Shown here: positions 32,559 through 43,025 of the stretch, piece by piece
Layout of the letters: each line of letters starts with the position of its first letter
Numbering within the stretch: the stretch's first letter is position 1
Source of the DNA: Paraphaeosphaeria minitans
Lineage: Eukaryota; Ascomycota; Dothideomycetes; Pleosporales; Didymosphaeriaceae
DNA length: 64,000 nucleotides
Direction: 5' to 3'
Assembly (NCBI GenBank): GCA_015832175.1
Contig: WJXW01000001.1
Location: 2,170,001 to 2,234,000, forward strand
Notes under the pieces: model-generated
The model's database searches: none
What the model was told of the DNA's origin: nothing
Seen by the model: only the letters and a program-made list of their open reading frames with translations
Position numbers and translations under genes: made by a program

Positions 32559-34190
32559 TCAAACCTTCCAATCCTTGTCATGCCTCTCATTGCCGTCAGT
32601 TTCCTCGGCCTGAACAACGATCTGCTCGGCCCCGACATGTACGATCCCCACCTGCCTCGTCACCAGATATCCAAGCGGCAGCGCAACGCCCCACCAAGCA
32701 AAGATGATCCCAGCACTAATGATGGGCCTCGCCTGCGTGGAGCTAATACCACTCGCGACACACTGACCCGCGGCCTCGACCGCCCTAGCCACGCTCGAAT
32801 ACCGCACCACATCCACGGCGTCGCGCGCCAGAAAACTGAGCAGCCAATACCCATAGTTGTACGTCAGCGCAAACTCCACCTGCTGGAAAACGTACAACGC
32901 CCAGCCCTCGCCGAACGCCGAATCCGTCCAGTCCAGTGCCGGTCTGTGCTTGCCGTACTTGTGCTGGATGATGAGAGCCCAGGTCCACACGCCGCCGCTC
33001 AGGACCATCATCCCGAGGAAGCCGTAGCGGGCGCGCGTGTTGATGGGGAGGCGCTTATAGTCGAGGAAGGTACCCATGACGGCCGTGGCGAGAACTTGAG
33101 CGAGAGCCGTCACGAGGGAAGCAAGGGCACGGCTGCGGACGGAAAAGTACAGGGACATGTAACTGCCGACGTAAGGGAGGGACCAGGTTACGTAGAGGAA
33201 GTATGGTATGCTGCAAGGTGATGAGTGAGAGCCACGGTACTGGAGAAGGGAGGACTTACAGGAGGAGCATCTCTTTTCGCTGCAGGATTTTGAGGGTCTC
33301 GCGTAGTTCGGTTTTCGCTGCGGTGCGTGGGAGCAGTTTGACTTTCGTGCCGTTGCGCCTTTGGACTTGGTTCGGGGTGGAAAGAAGCATTGCAACTGCC
33401 GGGCCGAAGCATTCTATGGCACCGTTAGCGAGGATGCATTGAATCAAAACAGGCATACATACGCAAAACAACAAATACGATATTAAGTTTTCCAATTGAG
33501 CTTGCCGAGGCTCTTTCCACTGTAGTTGAAGGCCAGATTGATGATGCCGCCGAGGATTGCTCCACTATTACGGTACGTGAGCCAGTATGCCAGGTAGCGT
33601 CCTCTGCTTTCTGGCGGTGGGTAGCTGAGCATGATGGCACCCTCAGCAGCCCAGAACAGCCCAGCTGTAATGCCGCATGCAGCAGAGCCGAGGTAGATGA
33701 ACCAAGTAGTACCGTAACGGTTGTTCTGGTATCTTGGACTGTCAGTTCGAACACTCAACCATTTGCTGTATGCAACTCACAGTGCAGCCGAGTAGAGAAC
33801 GACTCCCGTCGTACCCAGAGCCAGCGTGTGGCGTAAACCAATATGGTTAATGACCACTGAGCCACTCAAGCACGCGAAGGTCATCAAAGAGAAAAGCACT
33901 GCATTTCCAGCCCTAGGAGCTCGTCAATGAACCAATCTGTACCACGGAACCGTTATTACTTACATCACTAGATATGGCGTTTGCGCACCACCAGCTCCGA
34001 CAGATTGCATCGCGTTCCACAGTCCCGGGGCGGCGAACGCACAACACCCGACTATAGTAGCCTGGGCGAAGACACCGCGATACCACTTGTACCTCTCATC
34101 CTGCAACGCTTCTCCTTCTCCTTGGACATCGGACGGCGCCGAGCCATGGTCTGCTTCAGCAATCGACAACCGCTGGAGCACTTCAGTCAT
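32559..34190 (-). CDS. UNC93-like major facilitator, with a one-base frameshift
   Basis: Exons 33964-34190, 33781-33912, 33463-33732, 33260-33413 and 32559-33210. The introns are GT-AG and restore family sequence: LVMAGNAVLFSLMTF, SAALYQNNRYG, VLQCFGPAVAML and LLLIPYFLYVTW. About 11-12 hydrophobic helices are visible, with the UNC93 block ITAGLFWAAEGAIMLSYPP followed by RGRYLAYWL. In exon 3 the frame KLNWKT meets TAA at 33483-33485, while the next frame reads IVFVVL and joins the following exon. Deleting one A near 33485 would give a continuous 477-residue frame, so this is a single-base insertion: either a recent null allele or an assembly error. UNC93-like proteins in fungi are mostly uncharacterised membrane proteins. 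The gene is divergent from the TauD gene, with about 660 bp between them. Confidence 0.75.
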
Positions 34191-34847
34191 TGTGTACCGT
34201 TGCGCAACAGAAGAATGATAGAGTCTAGACAGTTCGAGCTGGGAGGATGTGAGACGCTGCTCTTAAGGTAGGTACCCCAGTGCTCTGGGCCAGCCCCTGC
34301 ATTGCATTGACCAGCATGAAAGACCCACATTGCGTGCTCTCTCAGCCTGCCGTCTTCGGCGCAACACGGAAGTCATCATCCCGCATGCATCAAGAGAAAA
34401 GGATGTAGAGGGACTCTTTTCGGAGGACAGCGCGGCTGAGAGCGTGAACGAGGTGGGAGAGGTGGGAGAGGTACGTGAGGCGGGACACCGTCACAACAAG
34501 CGAGACATGAGGGCGCGGCAACCTTGCCCAAATCAGTAAGTTTCCATGAACTAAAAAGCTTATTGTGAATTGGCATGCGATAGCACTGCTCTAAAGCCAT
34601 CACACCATTGCATCCATGGATTACGTTCGTAGCGGAATCGCATGAACGTTCTGGCACGACTCCGACGTCGCAATCCTGCAATGCTTGATTGGCTTGATGG
34701 TCATTGTTGCGATTCGCGCTTCGAAGTGTACCCAAAACCGCGTCGGAATTCGGGAATGCCTGCCGGGGTATTTGGATGTGAACCTTTGAAGCTGCTCCTA
34801 CGCGCATCGTCAGTACCCATCTTGTTCTCGCAGCACCGCACTACACC
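34191..34847. other. divergent promoter region, UNC93-like and TauD-like genes
   Basis: 657 bp between divergent starts. It carries GGTAGGTACC at 34267-34276. No gene was found. Confidence 0.45.
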
Positions 34848-36052
34848 ATGTCTTCGCCACTTGCCAACTTTGACGAACTCACCTTACCCAGCCAACAATC
34901 TACCTCCAACTTCGGCTACCCATCATCACACCCCTTCCCTCTCGCCCTCCGCACAAAGCAGGATTGGAACCCCACCCTCGAGGAAGCCATATCCCACCTC
35001 TCTTCGCTCTCCCAGTCCAAGTCCTTATTCCCTCTCGTCCATGAACACGGTGGCGCCGTGCTCCTCCGCGGCCTTCCCCTCTCAACACCAGACGACTATT
35101 CGCGCCTAGCACACGCGTTCGGCTTCTCCCCCCACGAAGAAGTCGGCCGCCCACCCATCCGCACGGTCCTCGCGCCAAACGTCAAGACCGCCAACGAGGG
35201 ACCCCCCGAGCTGCCGATATGGCCACACAACGAGTACGGCTGGTCGACGCACAACCCGTCGTGGCTGACGTTCTGCTGCCTCGAAGTCCCCGAGACCGGC
35301 GGTGCGACGCCGATCATCAACAGCATAGGACTTGCCCATCGTCTGGAGCAGGAAGCACCGGATTTCTTCGCGAAATTGCTAGAGAAGGGGGTCAAGTACG
35401 TGTACCGGTATGGGCGGGATCAGGTAGAATCTAACACGGGCGCGAGCGTGTTTGCGGCATATGGGCAGCATATTGAGAACGGGGACAGCGAGGAAGTGAT
35501 CAAGGCCAAGGTCGAGAAGGAGGTTAGGAGGCATAGTGAGACGTGGGAGTGGCATGGCGATGGGAGTTTGAGCGTGGAACATGTGGTGCCTAGTACGTTA
35601 CTGCGTACCTTGCCGTTATCAGAGAGATGTGCTGATCGTGCACAGTCATTCGCAGACATCTCACTACCGGGCGCACAATCTGGTTTGGCAATCTGACCTC
35701 CGCGTACGGACGTGCGCGCCACCACGGTGCGACGCAGCCGCCATATCAAGGTGATGATGGCTCATACCATCCGCCACCCATCTATGGCGATGGGACAGTG
35801 ATCGCTACGGAAGATTTGGAGCTCGCCCTCGATATCGCCGAGGAGATGCAGGTGGATTTGCGTTGGGAGAAAGGCGATGTGGTGCTGCTTGATAATTATG
35901 CTGTAATGCATTCAAGGAGACCGTGGGTCGGGAAAAGGGTGGTTCTGGCGGCGCTGTGGGACGATGTCGGCGAAAAGAGGGTCGGCGACTTTGAGGAGGG
36001 GAACAGGATCTTCGAGATTAGAGGTCATCAGACGAAACCCAGTACTCCGTGA
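34848..36052 (+). CDS. TauD/TfdA-family Fe(II)/2-oxoglutarate dioxygenase
   Basis: Exons 34848-35592 and 35646-36052 with a 53-nt intron, 383 aa. The iron ligands are visible: HNE in IWPHNEYGWST (an HxE variant usual in this fungal/plant branch) and the distal His in NYAVMHSRRPW, followed by the Arg of GKRVVLAAL that would bind 2-oxoglutarate. The family core GGAVLLRGLPLSTPDDYSRL, the CCLEVPETGGATPI segment and TIWFGNLTSAYG also match. No targeting signal is seen, so it is probably cytosolic. Members oxidise small organic acids, sulfonates or specialised metabolites; the substrate cannot be deduced. Genes beside it do not form an obvious pathway, although the divergent UNC93-like transporter could share its promoter. 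Confidence 0.85.
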
Positions 36053-36284
36053 TTGAGGAGCAGGGCCTGTTTGAAAATACTGAACACATTCGTTTTGCTG
36101 TTTGAAAATACTGAATACATTCGTCTTGAGTAACGCTGGCCTGGTGGAGGAATCAATTCGATGGATGTCCGGTCCAGTCCCTGAGAACGTACGAATCAGC
36201 ATGTCCGATTATTATAAGAAGAGACACCTCCGTACGATTTGGGGTGAAACATTCCTCTAATAGTGCGCGGAATCGGAAAGCAGG

Positions 36285-37878
36285 CTAGCGCCTTGTGACG
36301 GCGCAGTAAATAAAACATCCACCCAGCGCCGCGCTCGAAAACGAGATGAACGCCATATCAAACACGCCGAGTATGCTCGACCGACAGCCTGAGCAAGCCT
36401 CAGGTGAGTCTTTGTACTTCCTCAGCTTATTTGGAATCCAGCGCATACTTCCACTCGACTGTATCGTTGTCCCGCTTCTCCGCCTCTGGGGTGTCCGGGT
36501 TCTTTCTTGTCACCCACTGCACTAAATCATAGACATCATCGTGCGTGAGCGCAGTCTTACTTTCCATCGCGGTCGGCTGAGTATGTGACACCTCCCTCTT
36601 CAACGCACTTCCTCTTCTAGGAGCAGTGGTAGTCGGCTCCGCATGATCCACGATGTCAGGCAGACCATTTTCAGATTCGCCGCTTGTGTCGTCCTGTTTA
36701 GTCACCCAGCGAACAAGTTCATCGGTATTAGAGTGTTGAGCTTCCGATCCTGCAGGTGCTCCGGTACTGTTGCCGTTCTTCTCGCGTACTGGGCCTCCAT
36801 TGGGACCTCCTTTGCGAGACACCCACCGTACAAGGTCGTCGACATCGTCTTCATTGATCGAGTTCCTGTTTTCAGCAGGGCGACCGGCAGTCTCCGAGTC
36901 GGACTCTGTTGATGCATCGCTGTCGTAGGTATAGGTGTGCTGCGCCGTATCTGCTGCTGGTACTGTTTTCGACTTTGAGTCCGATTTCTGCGAGCCTTTG
37001 GGCGGTGTTTCATCTTTACGAGACACCCACCGTACCAACTCTTCAACATCTGAGTGTCCAAGACTTTCGTGACCGCTGTCAGTCTTGGACCTTTTGTTGG
37101 TAGCATCGCCCTGCAGCCTGCGGGCCTCCCCATCGCTTGGTCGATCCCTTCTGCTTACCCAACGAACAAGGTCCTCAATGTCGGAATGATTGATCTCTTC
37201 GTTGCTGTGATTGACCTCTTCCTCCTCGTCATCACTCGCCGTCGACACGTTGTCCTCGGCAATTCTAGCCATGGGTAGTGGTGAGTTTTTGCTGGCCATC
37301 CTCTTGAGTCCGCTCGTCATCCGTTTTGCCAGTCCCTCTCTGGGCGGGGTCTGGCTCTCGGGGGTCTTCGGTCTGTTCAGACCTTTGCGCAGATCATGCT
37401 CCGCCCTCCATTTCGTCTCGCCATCAGCTTGCATTTTGGTTTCTTTATCTTTTAAGATGCTGTCCTCGATCTGACTCGAAAACAACATGGACCGCAAGGA
37501 ATGAAAGCGGGCAAGGTGCGGGCTCTTTTGGCTGTTGAAGCCTGGCCGATGTGAGGAAGGCTTATTGTGCGTGTTGCTTCCACGAGACAACGGCGATGTC
37601 TGGGTTTTTCGGATGCTGTAGTCCTGCCCCGCTTGGTCACGTCTTGATGTGCGATGGCGGCTATTGTCGTTGTCAGAGTTGCTGTCTCCGTCCAGGCTAG
37701 CTTTGTCGTCTTGGTCTTCGCTGCTCGATTTCTCGTCCAGTTCCAGGTCTTCCAAGATGCGCGATACTTGGGGGCTGAGGAGACCTGCATTGGCGACACC
37801 GCTGCCCTCTGGTATATCTAGCAGCGCCGGCGGCGGTGGCGCCTGTGCGGGTTGCGCGTCAAAATATGATGACGACAT
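36285..37878 (-). CDS. probable tail-anchored protein with five LVRWVSRK-like repeats
   Basis: The main frame (36427-37878, 483 aa) starts MSSSYFDAQPAQ and is mostly disordered, rich in Ser, Asp and Lys. It carries five copies of a D-x-x-(D/E)-LVRWVSRK(D) motif at residues 237-244, 281-288, 349-356, 388-395 and 452-459 (the last is LVQWVTRK). Read straight on, it ends at 36427. A 73-nt intron (36376-36448, gtatgc...gtcgag) would instead join EW to NILGVFDMAFISFSSAALGG and end at 36285. This adds a hydrophobic helix of about 23 residues with a basic CAVTRR end, making a 506-aa tail-anchored protein. The hydrophobic frame is present in the DNA whichever splice is used. No family is recognised; the motif looks like an amphipathic binding peptide. 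It is divergent from the region holding the 44-bp repeats. Confidence 0.65.
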
Positions 37879-39769
37879 AACTCTTGGGGCTTTCCGTCAG
37901 ACAAGTGCAGACAGCGCGCGGGTGGTGCAGACGAGATGGTCTAGCAGGGAGAATAAAGAAGGCTCGGTGGATGGGGCGAAGCACAGCTCTCGGGAGCTCT
38001 TGGGGGAGCCACGCACGAGTGCAGGCGTGCTTAGCCTTGGCAAGTGGAGCCGGGAGCGTGAAAAGGCGGGGTTCGCGCCACGACGGCGTTGGACCCACAG
38101 ATGGTGATTGGTCAAACCCGCTGAATCAGCCACCCGCTGCTTGGTTGGCGATGCGCAGCATCTTGGTCGACATGATGCAGTGCAAAGGCATCAATGTCCG
38201 TGATGGCGATCGCTGCCATGCATGCCATGCCCGCCATGCAGAGCGGGATGTGATGTTGTCGAACCGCCGGCGGTTGGGATCGGTGGATAGAAGGGTGTAG
38301 GTAGACTACCTATCGGATGACGCGTGTACCGTACGTCTTCCTAGGTAGGTACCCGGGTAGCCTCGCTGGCACACTCTGGTCACTAGGTACCTCGTGCCAT
38401 ATCTAACAGTGGTGCTGTACCAGCTGCAGAGCCGTATCATATCAAACAGTCTTTCTGTACATGGCACCTGCAGAGACGTGTCATGTCAAACAGTCTTTCT
38501 GTACATGGCACCTGCAGAGACGTGTCATGTCAAACAGTCTTTCTGTACATGGCACCCGCAGAGACAATGGGGATGGAAAACGCCGTCAACTTGCTTTCTC
38601 CGCTAGATAGTGCAAACCGTGACCGTAAAACGTAGCAGCAAAGTATGGATGTGCTCCATTCCAGAGAGAATTGCCTATCATACGCCGCACCATGTTCCAG
38701 TGCGAATGATCCATTCCGACTATGCCATTCCGGTAGGGTGCAGTTTGGGTAGGCCGCGCCATAGGGCGGACAAGTCTCCATCGCCGCGCCATCTGACGAC
38801 AAATGGGTAGGTAGATATCTAGCCCAAGACCTGTGAAAGAGAAACAGCGGTTCCGGACTAGCTAGCAAGGGGACTGCTATCACGGAAAAAGAGAATGGGC
38901 ATGAGGTGGAGATTCAAACGAAGTGGGTTCACTTTCACCATTGCCAGATCGCGCTAGCACGGTGCCGCTAACCCGCAAACGCGCACAGACGCCTCAGTAG
39001 CGTGAGCGCCCATCGTGAGGAGGCATGCTCTTCCCATCTTCAACGTCGAAGCGTTATACTGTTCAGGCTATTCCTGGTCTGTGGTTTTTTTATACGTGGA
39101 ATGCAACCGACAGCACCGTAAGTACCCTGGAACCGCCCTTTCACGTGTTGTGACGTCATCCCACAGTATGCTCTTGCTGCGGATGCCCATCTTTTGCAGC
39201 TACAACACGAAGCTCTCCAGATTCGTGGCGGTTGAGCTGTGGTAAAATAGAGAGTCAGACGTCAAAACAATGCTGTGCCGTGGTGCCGTGGTGCCGTGGT
39301 GCGTAGTGAGATTCAAAAAACCTTTCAGAGTGCCATAGGCTTTCAACATCTCAGACAATGTTGCCCAGTTGGTGAAGCTCACTGCTAGAGAAATGTGAAA
39401 AGGACTAGGACTTTTTCACTCAACGTTGACTTGCTTTGTACTTACTGAATTATCTATTGATCTTGATGCCCACACGTCCTGCCCCACGTCTCCAGAAAAG
39501 TTCTAACCCTCACCCACTAGTCTCGGATGTACCCCACGCGCGCCTTGTTCTTCGACCCGATGCGAGGCATCCCCATAATTACCCTCGAGACGAGTCAATC
39601 CTACCCATACAACAAGCCGACCACCCGCAATTACGACTCAACCATCTTTTCGTTTCATTTCCCTTTTACTCATACACTGCTTGCCAGCATCATTAAAAGT
39701 GATAGCGGAGGAAAATCGATCGAATCCCTGGAATTTTACGACTCCAACCCCTGCATCAAATCTCCAACA
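37879..39769. other. 1.9-kb intergenic region with tandem repeat
   Basis: Contains GGTAGGTACC (38344-38353), the 44-bp tandem array (listed separately), and a short GTGCCGTG x3 run (39275-39298). Open frames are short. The start of the epimerase-like gene is at its right end. Confidence 0.5.
38434..38564 (+). repeat. three tandem copies of a 44-bp unit
   Basis: Units begin at 38434, 38478 and 38522, each running GTGTCATGTCAAACAG... to ...CACCTGCAGAGAC. The first copy has three or so differences (GTATCATATC) and the last is cut short. A partial copy (GCTGCAGAG) precedes them near 38423. Confidence 0.85.
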
Positions 39770-40750
39770 ATGAGCACCACCAAAAACATCCTCATAACGG
39801 GCGGAGCAGGCTTCCTAGGCCCTATGCTAGCCGCCAAACTCCTCAAAGAAGGCTCCTACAACATCACCCTCACAGACTTGCAAGCCCCTCCCCAACCCGC
39901 CGGCGTGCCTTCCACCGCCAGCCTCTCCCTCGTGGCCGCAGACCTCACCTCTCCATCCGACATCTCCCGCCTCATCTCGTCCCAAACGACCTGGCACGCC
40001 GTCTTCATCTTCCACGGCATCATGTCCGTGGGCTGCGAGGAGAAACCCGCGCTCTCGACAAAGGTAAACATCAACGCCACCCAGGCCCTTCTCGCCGCCA
40101 TCTCTTCCCTGTCTCGAAAACCCCGCGTGGTCTACGCGTCCACGCAAGCAGTCTACGGGCCCCCGTACACGGCTACAGGACCGATAACCGACGACACGCC
40201 GGCGACTCCCGTCGGCGTGTACGGCACGCACAAGCTCATCATGGAGGCCCACATCAACGACATGAACCGCCGCGGCCTCGTCGACGCCTTCGCCGTACGC
40301 CTTCCCACGGTGACCGTGCGGCCCGGCGCGCCCTCCCGCTCCGCCGCCGCTTTCCTGAGCGGTCTCCTGCGCGAGCCGCTCGCGGGGCTGGAATGCGTCG
40401 TCCCGATCGAAGACCGCTCCGCGCGCCAGGTAATCTGCTCCCCGCGCGTGATGATCGAGAACTTCGTCCGCGTGATGAACGCGCCTTCCGACGCCATGCC
40501 TTCGCACATCCGGGCCATCTACATGCCTGGTATCTCGGTCACGCTGGGGGAGATGTACGAGGCGTTTGAGCAAGTGTGTGGGAAGGAGAAGCTGAAGTTG
40601 TTGCGGACGGAGAGAGATGCAGAGGCAGAGAGGCTGCTGAATAGTTGGCCGCAGACGGCAGAATTTGGGAATGCGAAGAGGTTGGGGTTGGTGTTTGATG
40701 AGAGTTGTGTGCAAATTTACAGGGAGTATGCTGATAGTGTCAAGGCATAA
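39770..40750 (+). CDS. NAD-dependent epimerase/dehydratase family protein (DenD-like)
   Basis: Single exon. The first ATG of the long frame is at 39527, but the Rossmann fold begins directly after the ATG at 39770: MSTTKNILITGGAGFLGPML, so 326 aa is preferred. The GxxGxxG nucleotide loop and an extended-SDR catalytic YGTHK (within TPVGVYGTHKLIMEA) are present, and STQAVYG supplies the Ser/Thr region. FHGIMSVGCEEKPALSTKVN resembles enzymes of the D-erythronate dehydrogenase/nucleoside-sugar epimerase group. It likely oxidises or epimerises a small sugar acid or sugar in the cytosol. The region between 39527 and 39770 is Pro/Tyr-rich and probably leader. A 295-aa frame on the other strand is a shadow. 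Confidence 0.85.
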   Translation: MSTTKNILITGGAGFLGPMLAAKLLKEGSYNITLTDLQAPPQPAGVPSTASLSLVAADLTSPSDISRLISSQTTWHAVFIFHGIMSVGCEEKPALSTKVNINATQALLAAISSLSRKPRVVYASTQAVYGPPYTATGPITDDTPATPVGVYGTHKLIMEAHINDMNRRGLVDAFAVRLPTVTVRPGAPSRSAAAFLSGLLREPLAGLECVVPIEDRSARQVICSPRVMIENFVRVMNAPSDAMPSHIRAIYMPGISVTLGEMYEAFEQVCGKEKLKLLRTERDAEAERLLNSWPQTAEFGNAKRLGLVFDESCVQIYREYADSVKA

Positions 40751-41022
40751 GGAGAAATCGGCGTGGATCGGGAAGTTGCGTTATAATTATTCAAACTTTA
40801 GCGCGCAATCCACTGTGGCGGTTCCTTCATGTTTTTTTGAACCGCGCGTTGAATGACTGACTGTATAGATTTGTTTTTCTGTTCGCGTAAGTGGGATGAT
40901 GCATGCAAATGCTTCATGTTACACGACTCCCTCTCACTTCAGCGCAACTACGTTGGTCGGCTTCCAATTCCTCGATCCCTGCTGTAAGGATGGTCGGAGC
41001 AGCTCCGACTCACTGTTTCCAT

Positions 41023-42744
41023 CTACAAGTCCGCCTCATCCATGTTTCTCACAAAGCCGAACACCCACTTGCTCACATCACTGTGTGCCTTTCCACCGAT
41101 CTTTTCGTCCACAGTATGAATGCGTCCCAAGCCTTCTTGCTCCCTGTCCCAGCCCATGCTGTACCTGAAGATGTGATCGCTTAGACCCCAGTAGTATCGT
41201 GTATCGGTATTTGCAGTCATCAACCCCGGGGCGACATACAAGTCCTCGCCATACAGCGCCCTCGTTGTGCCCGAGAGGATGCTGAAAGGGGTTCCAGGCC
41301 CGGTCGGCGTAACAGGAGCAGGCTCGAGATGTTCCGGGCGGGTCGTCAGTGTAATGGATGAGGGCGTCTCAGTCACATTGTTGAATGCGTTGAGCGTGAG
41401 GTTGTGTTTCTTGGCGAGGGGTGTGAAGAGCTGCGCCATGTGGACGAGGACAGCGTCGACAGAAGAGCCAATGTTGACGCGGTGGTTGATCGTGAAGGTC
41501 GTGCGTTCGGGTAGGGCGTTGGTCTTAACGCCACCATTGATGAGGTCCACCGCTTGGGAGGTCGTAAATAGGTACTTGATCTCTGGACCGGCCTTCGCTG
41601 CTTCGAGGGCTAGCTCATCCTTGTGGCCCTTTTTCGAGCACGTCTGCCGAGCGCGCTTTTTCAAGAGGTGCTTCAGGGTCTTGGGGAACTCAGGTGCATG
41701 CTCAGCGCCGCAGTATAGTAGTGAAAGGTAAGGGTTCGACTCGTCGAGTAGCGGCTCGTAGGGGTTCGCCTCGATGCGGGAGATGAGCTCCGCAGCGACG
41801 CCTATTCCGTTGTGCGCAGGTGGAATGGAGGAGTGACCGCCAGGCATGCGTACAGTCACAATGACATCCACATAGCCCTTCTCGCCCACTCCAGGAATAG
41901 CCCAGTTCGCGCCCCAGCCTTCGAAGTTCGCCGCACCCTCGTCGACGATGATAGCGGCGCCTCCGTGACCATATCTCTTGATCAGCTTTTTCGCAAGATT
42001 ATTCGCGCCTTGCATGCCCGAGATTTCTTCATCAAAGCCAAAGCTTAAAACGAGAGTTCGTCTGGGCTGGAAACCAGCATTGATCAGCGTATCGACAGCC
42101 TCCAAAATACCGAGCAGCTGGTTCTTGCAATCGCTGGAACCGCGACCCCACACAAATTTTCCATCCCAGTGTCCACTGAATGGCGGGTGAGTCCACTGGT
42201 TGACTGTGCTATCCGGTACAGGCACAACATCTTGATGCGCCATCAGCACTGTCGGCTTCAATGCCGCGTCCGTGCCTTTCCAAGTAAACAACAGTCCGTG
42301 TGTGTTCACCTTTTCCACATCCAGCGTCTTGTACACTAAAGGAAAGGTTTCCTCGAGATAAGATGCAAAGGAGTGGAAGACATCCCAGCGCGGGTCCACC
42401 CCAACCTCACCCATATCATCGTAGCTCTGCGTGGGGATCTTCACAGCCCCAGACAGGTGCTCAATGGACTTGTTGAAGAAAGCATCGGAATTAAGGTACT
42501 CCCATGCCTCGTGGAGCTCTTTCGTGCTCTTGGAAGGCACCAACCGCGATGCTTGAGGGCAGCGTGCGGAGGAGATCGGCGCGCCGGATGGCCTCGGGCG
42601 TGTCACGAAATCACTGACGTAACTGTGCGAGAAGAAGGATACTGCGCCCAAAAGAATGAGGCCACATGCCAATGGCTTGCGGATTGATGCATTGCGAGCA
42701 GGTCTGCCGCCAAGCGACGGTTGTTCCGCCAAGTTCTTCTCCAT
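41023..42744 (-). CDS. M20 metallopeptidase, vacuolar carboxypeptidase S-like (CPS1-like)
   Basis: 573 aa from the ATG at 42744; upstream codons lack an ATG. It has an N-terminal membrane anchor (PLACGLILLGAVSFFSHSYV, about residues 24-43) preceded by a cytosolic basic stretch, the layout of yeast Cps1, which is sorted to the vacuole and released. Metal and catalytic residues are visible: MAHQDVVPV (zinc His and catalytic Asp), GRGSSDCKNQ (bridging Asp), FDEEISG (catalytic and zinc Glu), IVDEGA, and GLSDHIFRYSMGW near the end. The dimerisation lid is indicated by RMPGGHSSIPP and INHRVNIGSS. It should remove C-terminal residues from peptides in the vacuole for nitrogen recycling. Single exon. 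Confidence 0.9.
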   Translation of the reverse strand: MEKNLAEQPSLGGRPARNASIRKPLACGLILLGAVSFFSHSYVSDFVTRPRPSGAPISSARCPQASRLVPSKSTKELHEAWEYLNSDAFFNKSIEHLSGAVKIPTQSYDDMGEVGVDPRWDVFHSFASYLEETFPLVYKTLDVEKVNTHGLLFTWKGTDAALKPTVLMAHQDVVPVPDSTVNQWTHPPFSGHWDGKFVWGRGSSDCKNQLLGILEAVDTLINAGFQPRRTLVLSFGFDEEISGMQGANNLAKKLIKRYGHGGAAIIVDEGAANFEGWGANWAIPGVGEKGYVDVIVTVRMPGGHSSIPPAHNGIGVAAELISRIEANPYEPLLDESNPYLSLLYCGAEHAPEFPKTLKHLLKKRARQTCSKKGHKDELALEAAKAGPEIKYLFTTSQAVDLINGGVKTNALPERTTFTINHRVNIGSSVDAVLVHMAQLFTPLAKKHNLTLNAFNNVTETPSSITLTTRPEHLEPAPVTPTGPGTPFSILSGTTRALYGEDLYVAPGLMTANTDTRYYWGLSDHIFRYSMGWDREQEGLGRIHTVDEKIGGKAHSDVSKWVFGFVRNMDEADL

Positions 42745-43025
42745 GGCGTTGCGATGTGTGAGGATGAAGGTGTGAAGGCGCGCGGGGATAAGACGGGGGT
42801 CATGGGAAAGCGGCACTACTACGAATGAGGAAGGTGCGCAACGTTATCAGCCATTGGAAAAATTACGACATACCAAAATTCTCGTTTGAGCTGAGAGCAT
42901 CTGCAGCATCGCAAGAAATTGGATTATTGTGGCATCGTGAATTATAAACATTACGTACTGCGGGCATCTTTTGGCTGTAAGGTATTGTCTCGCTGCCGTG
43001 CTGAGCTTTGCTCACGCGCAATTAC

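Noticed and set aside
32349..33221. 290-codon frame on the plus strand
   Set aside because: Antisense to the UNC93-like exon 5, whose membrane helices and splice sites are clearly real.
39827..40714. 295-codon frame on the minus strand
   Set aside because: Antisense shadow of the GC-rich epimerase-like gene; Gly/Arg/His-rich with no domain.
42745..42816. 24-codon N-terminal extension of the carboxypeptidase
   Set aside because: It begins at GTG; the first ATG is at 42744, just before the membrane anchor.
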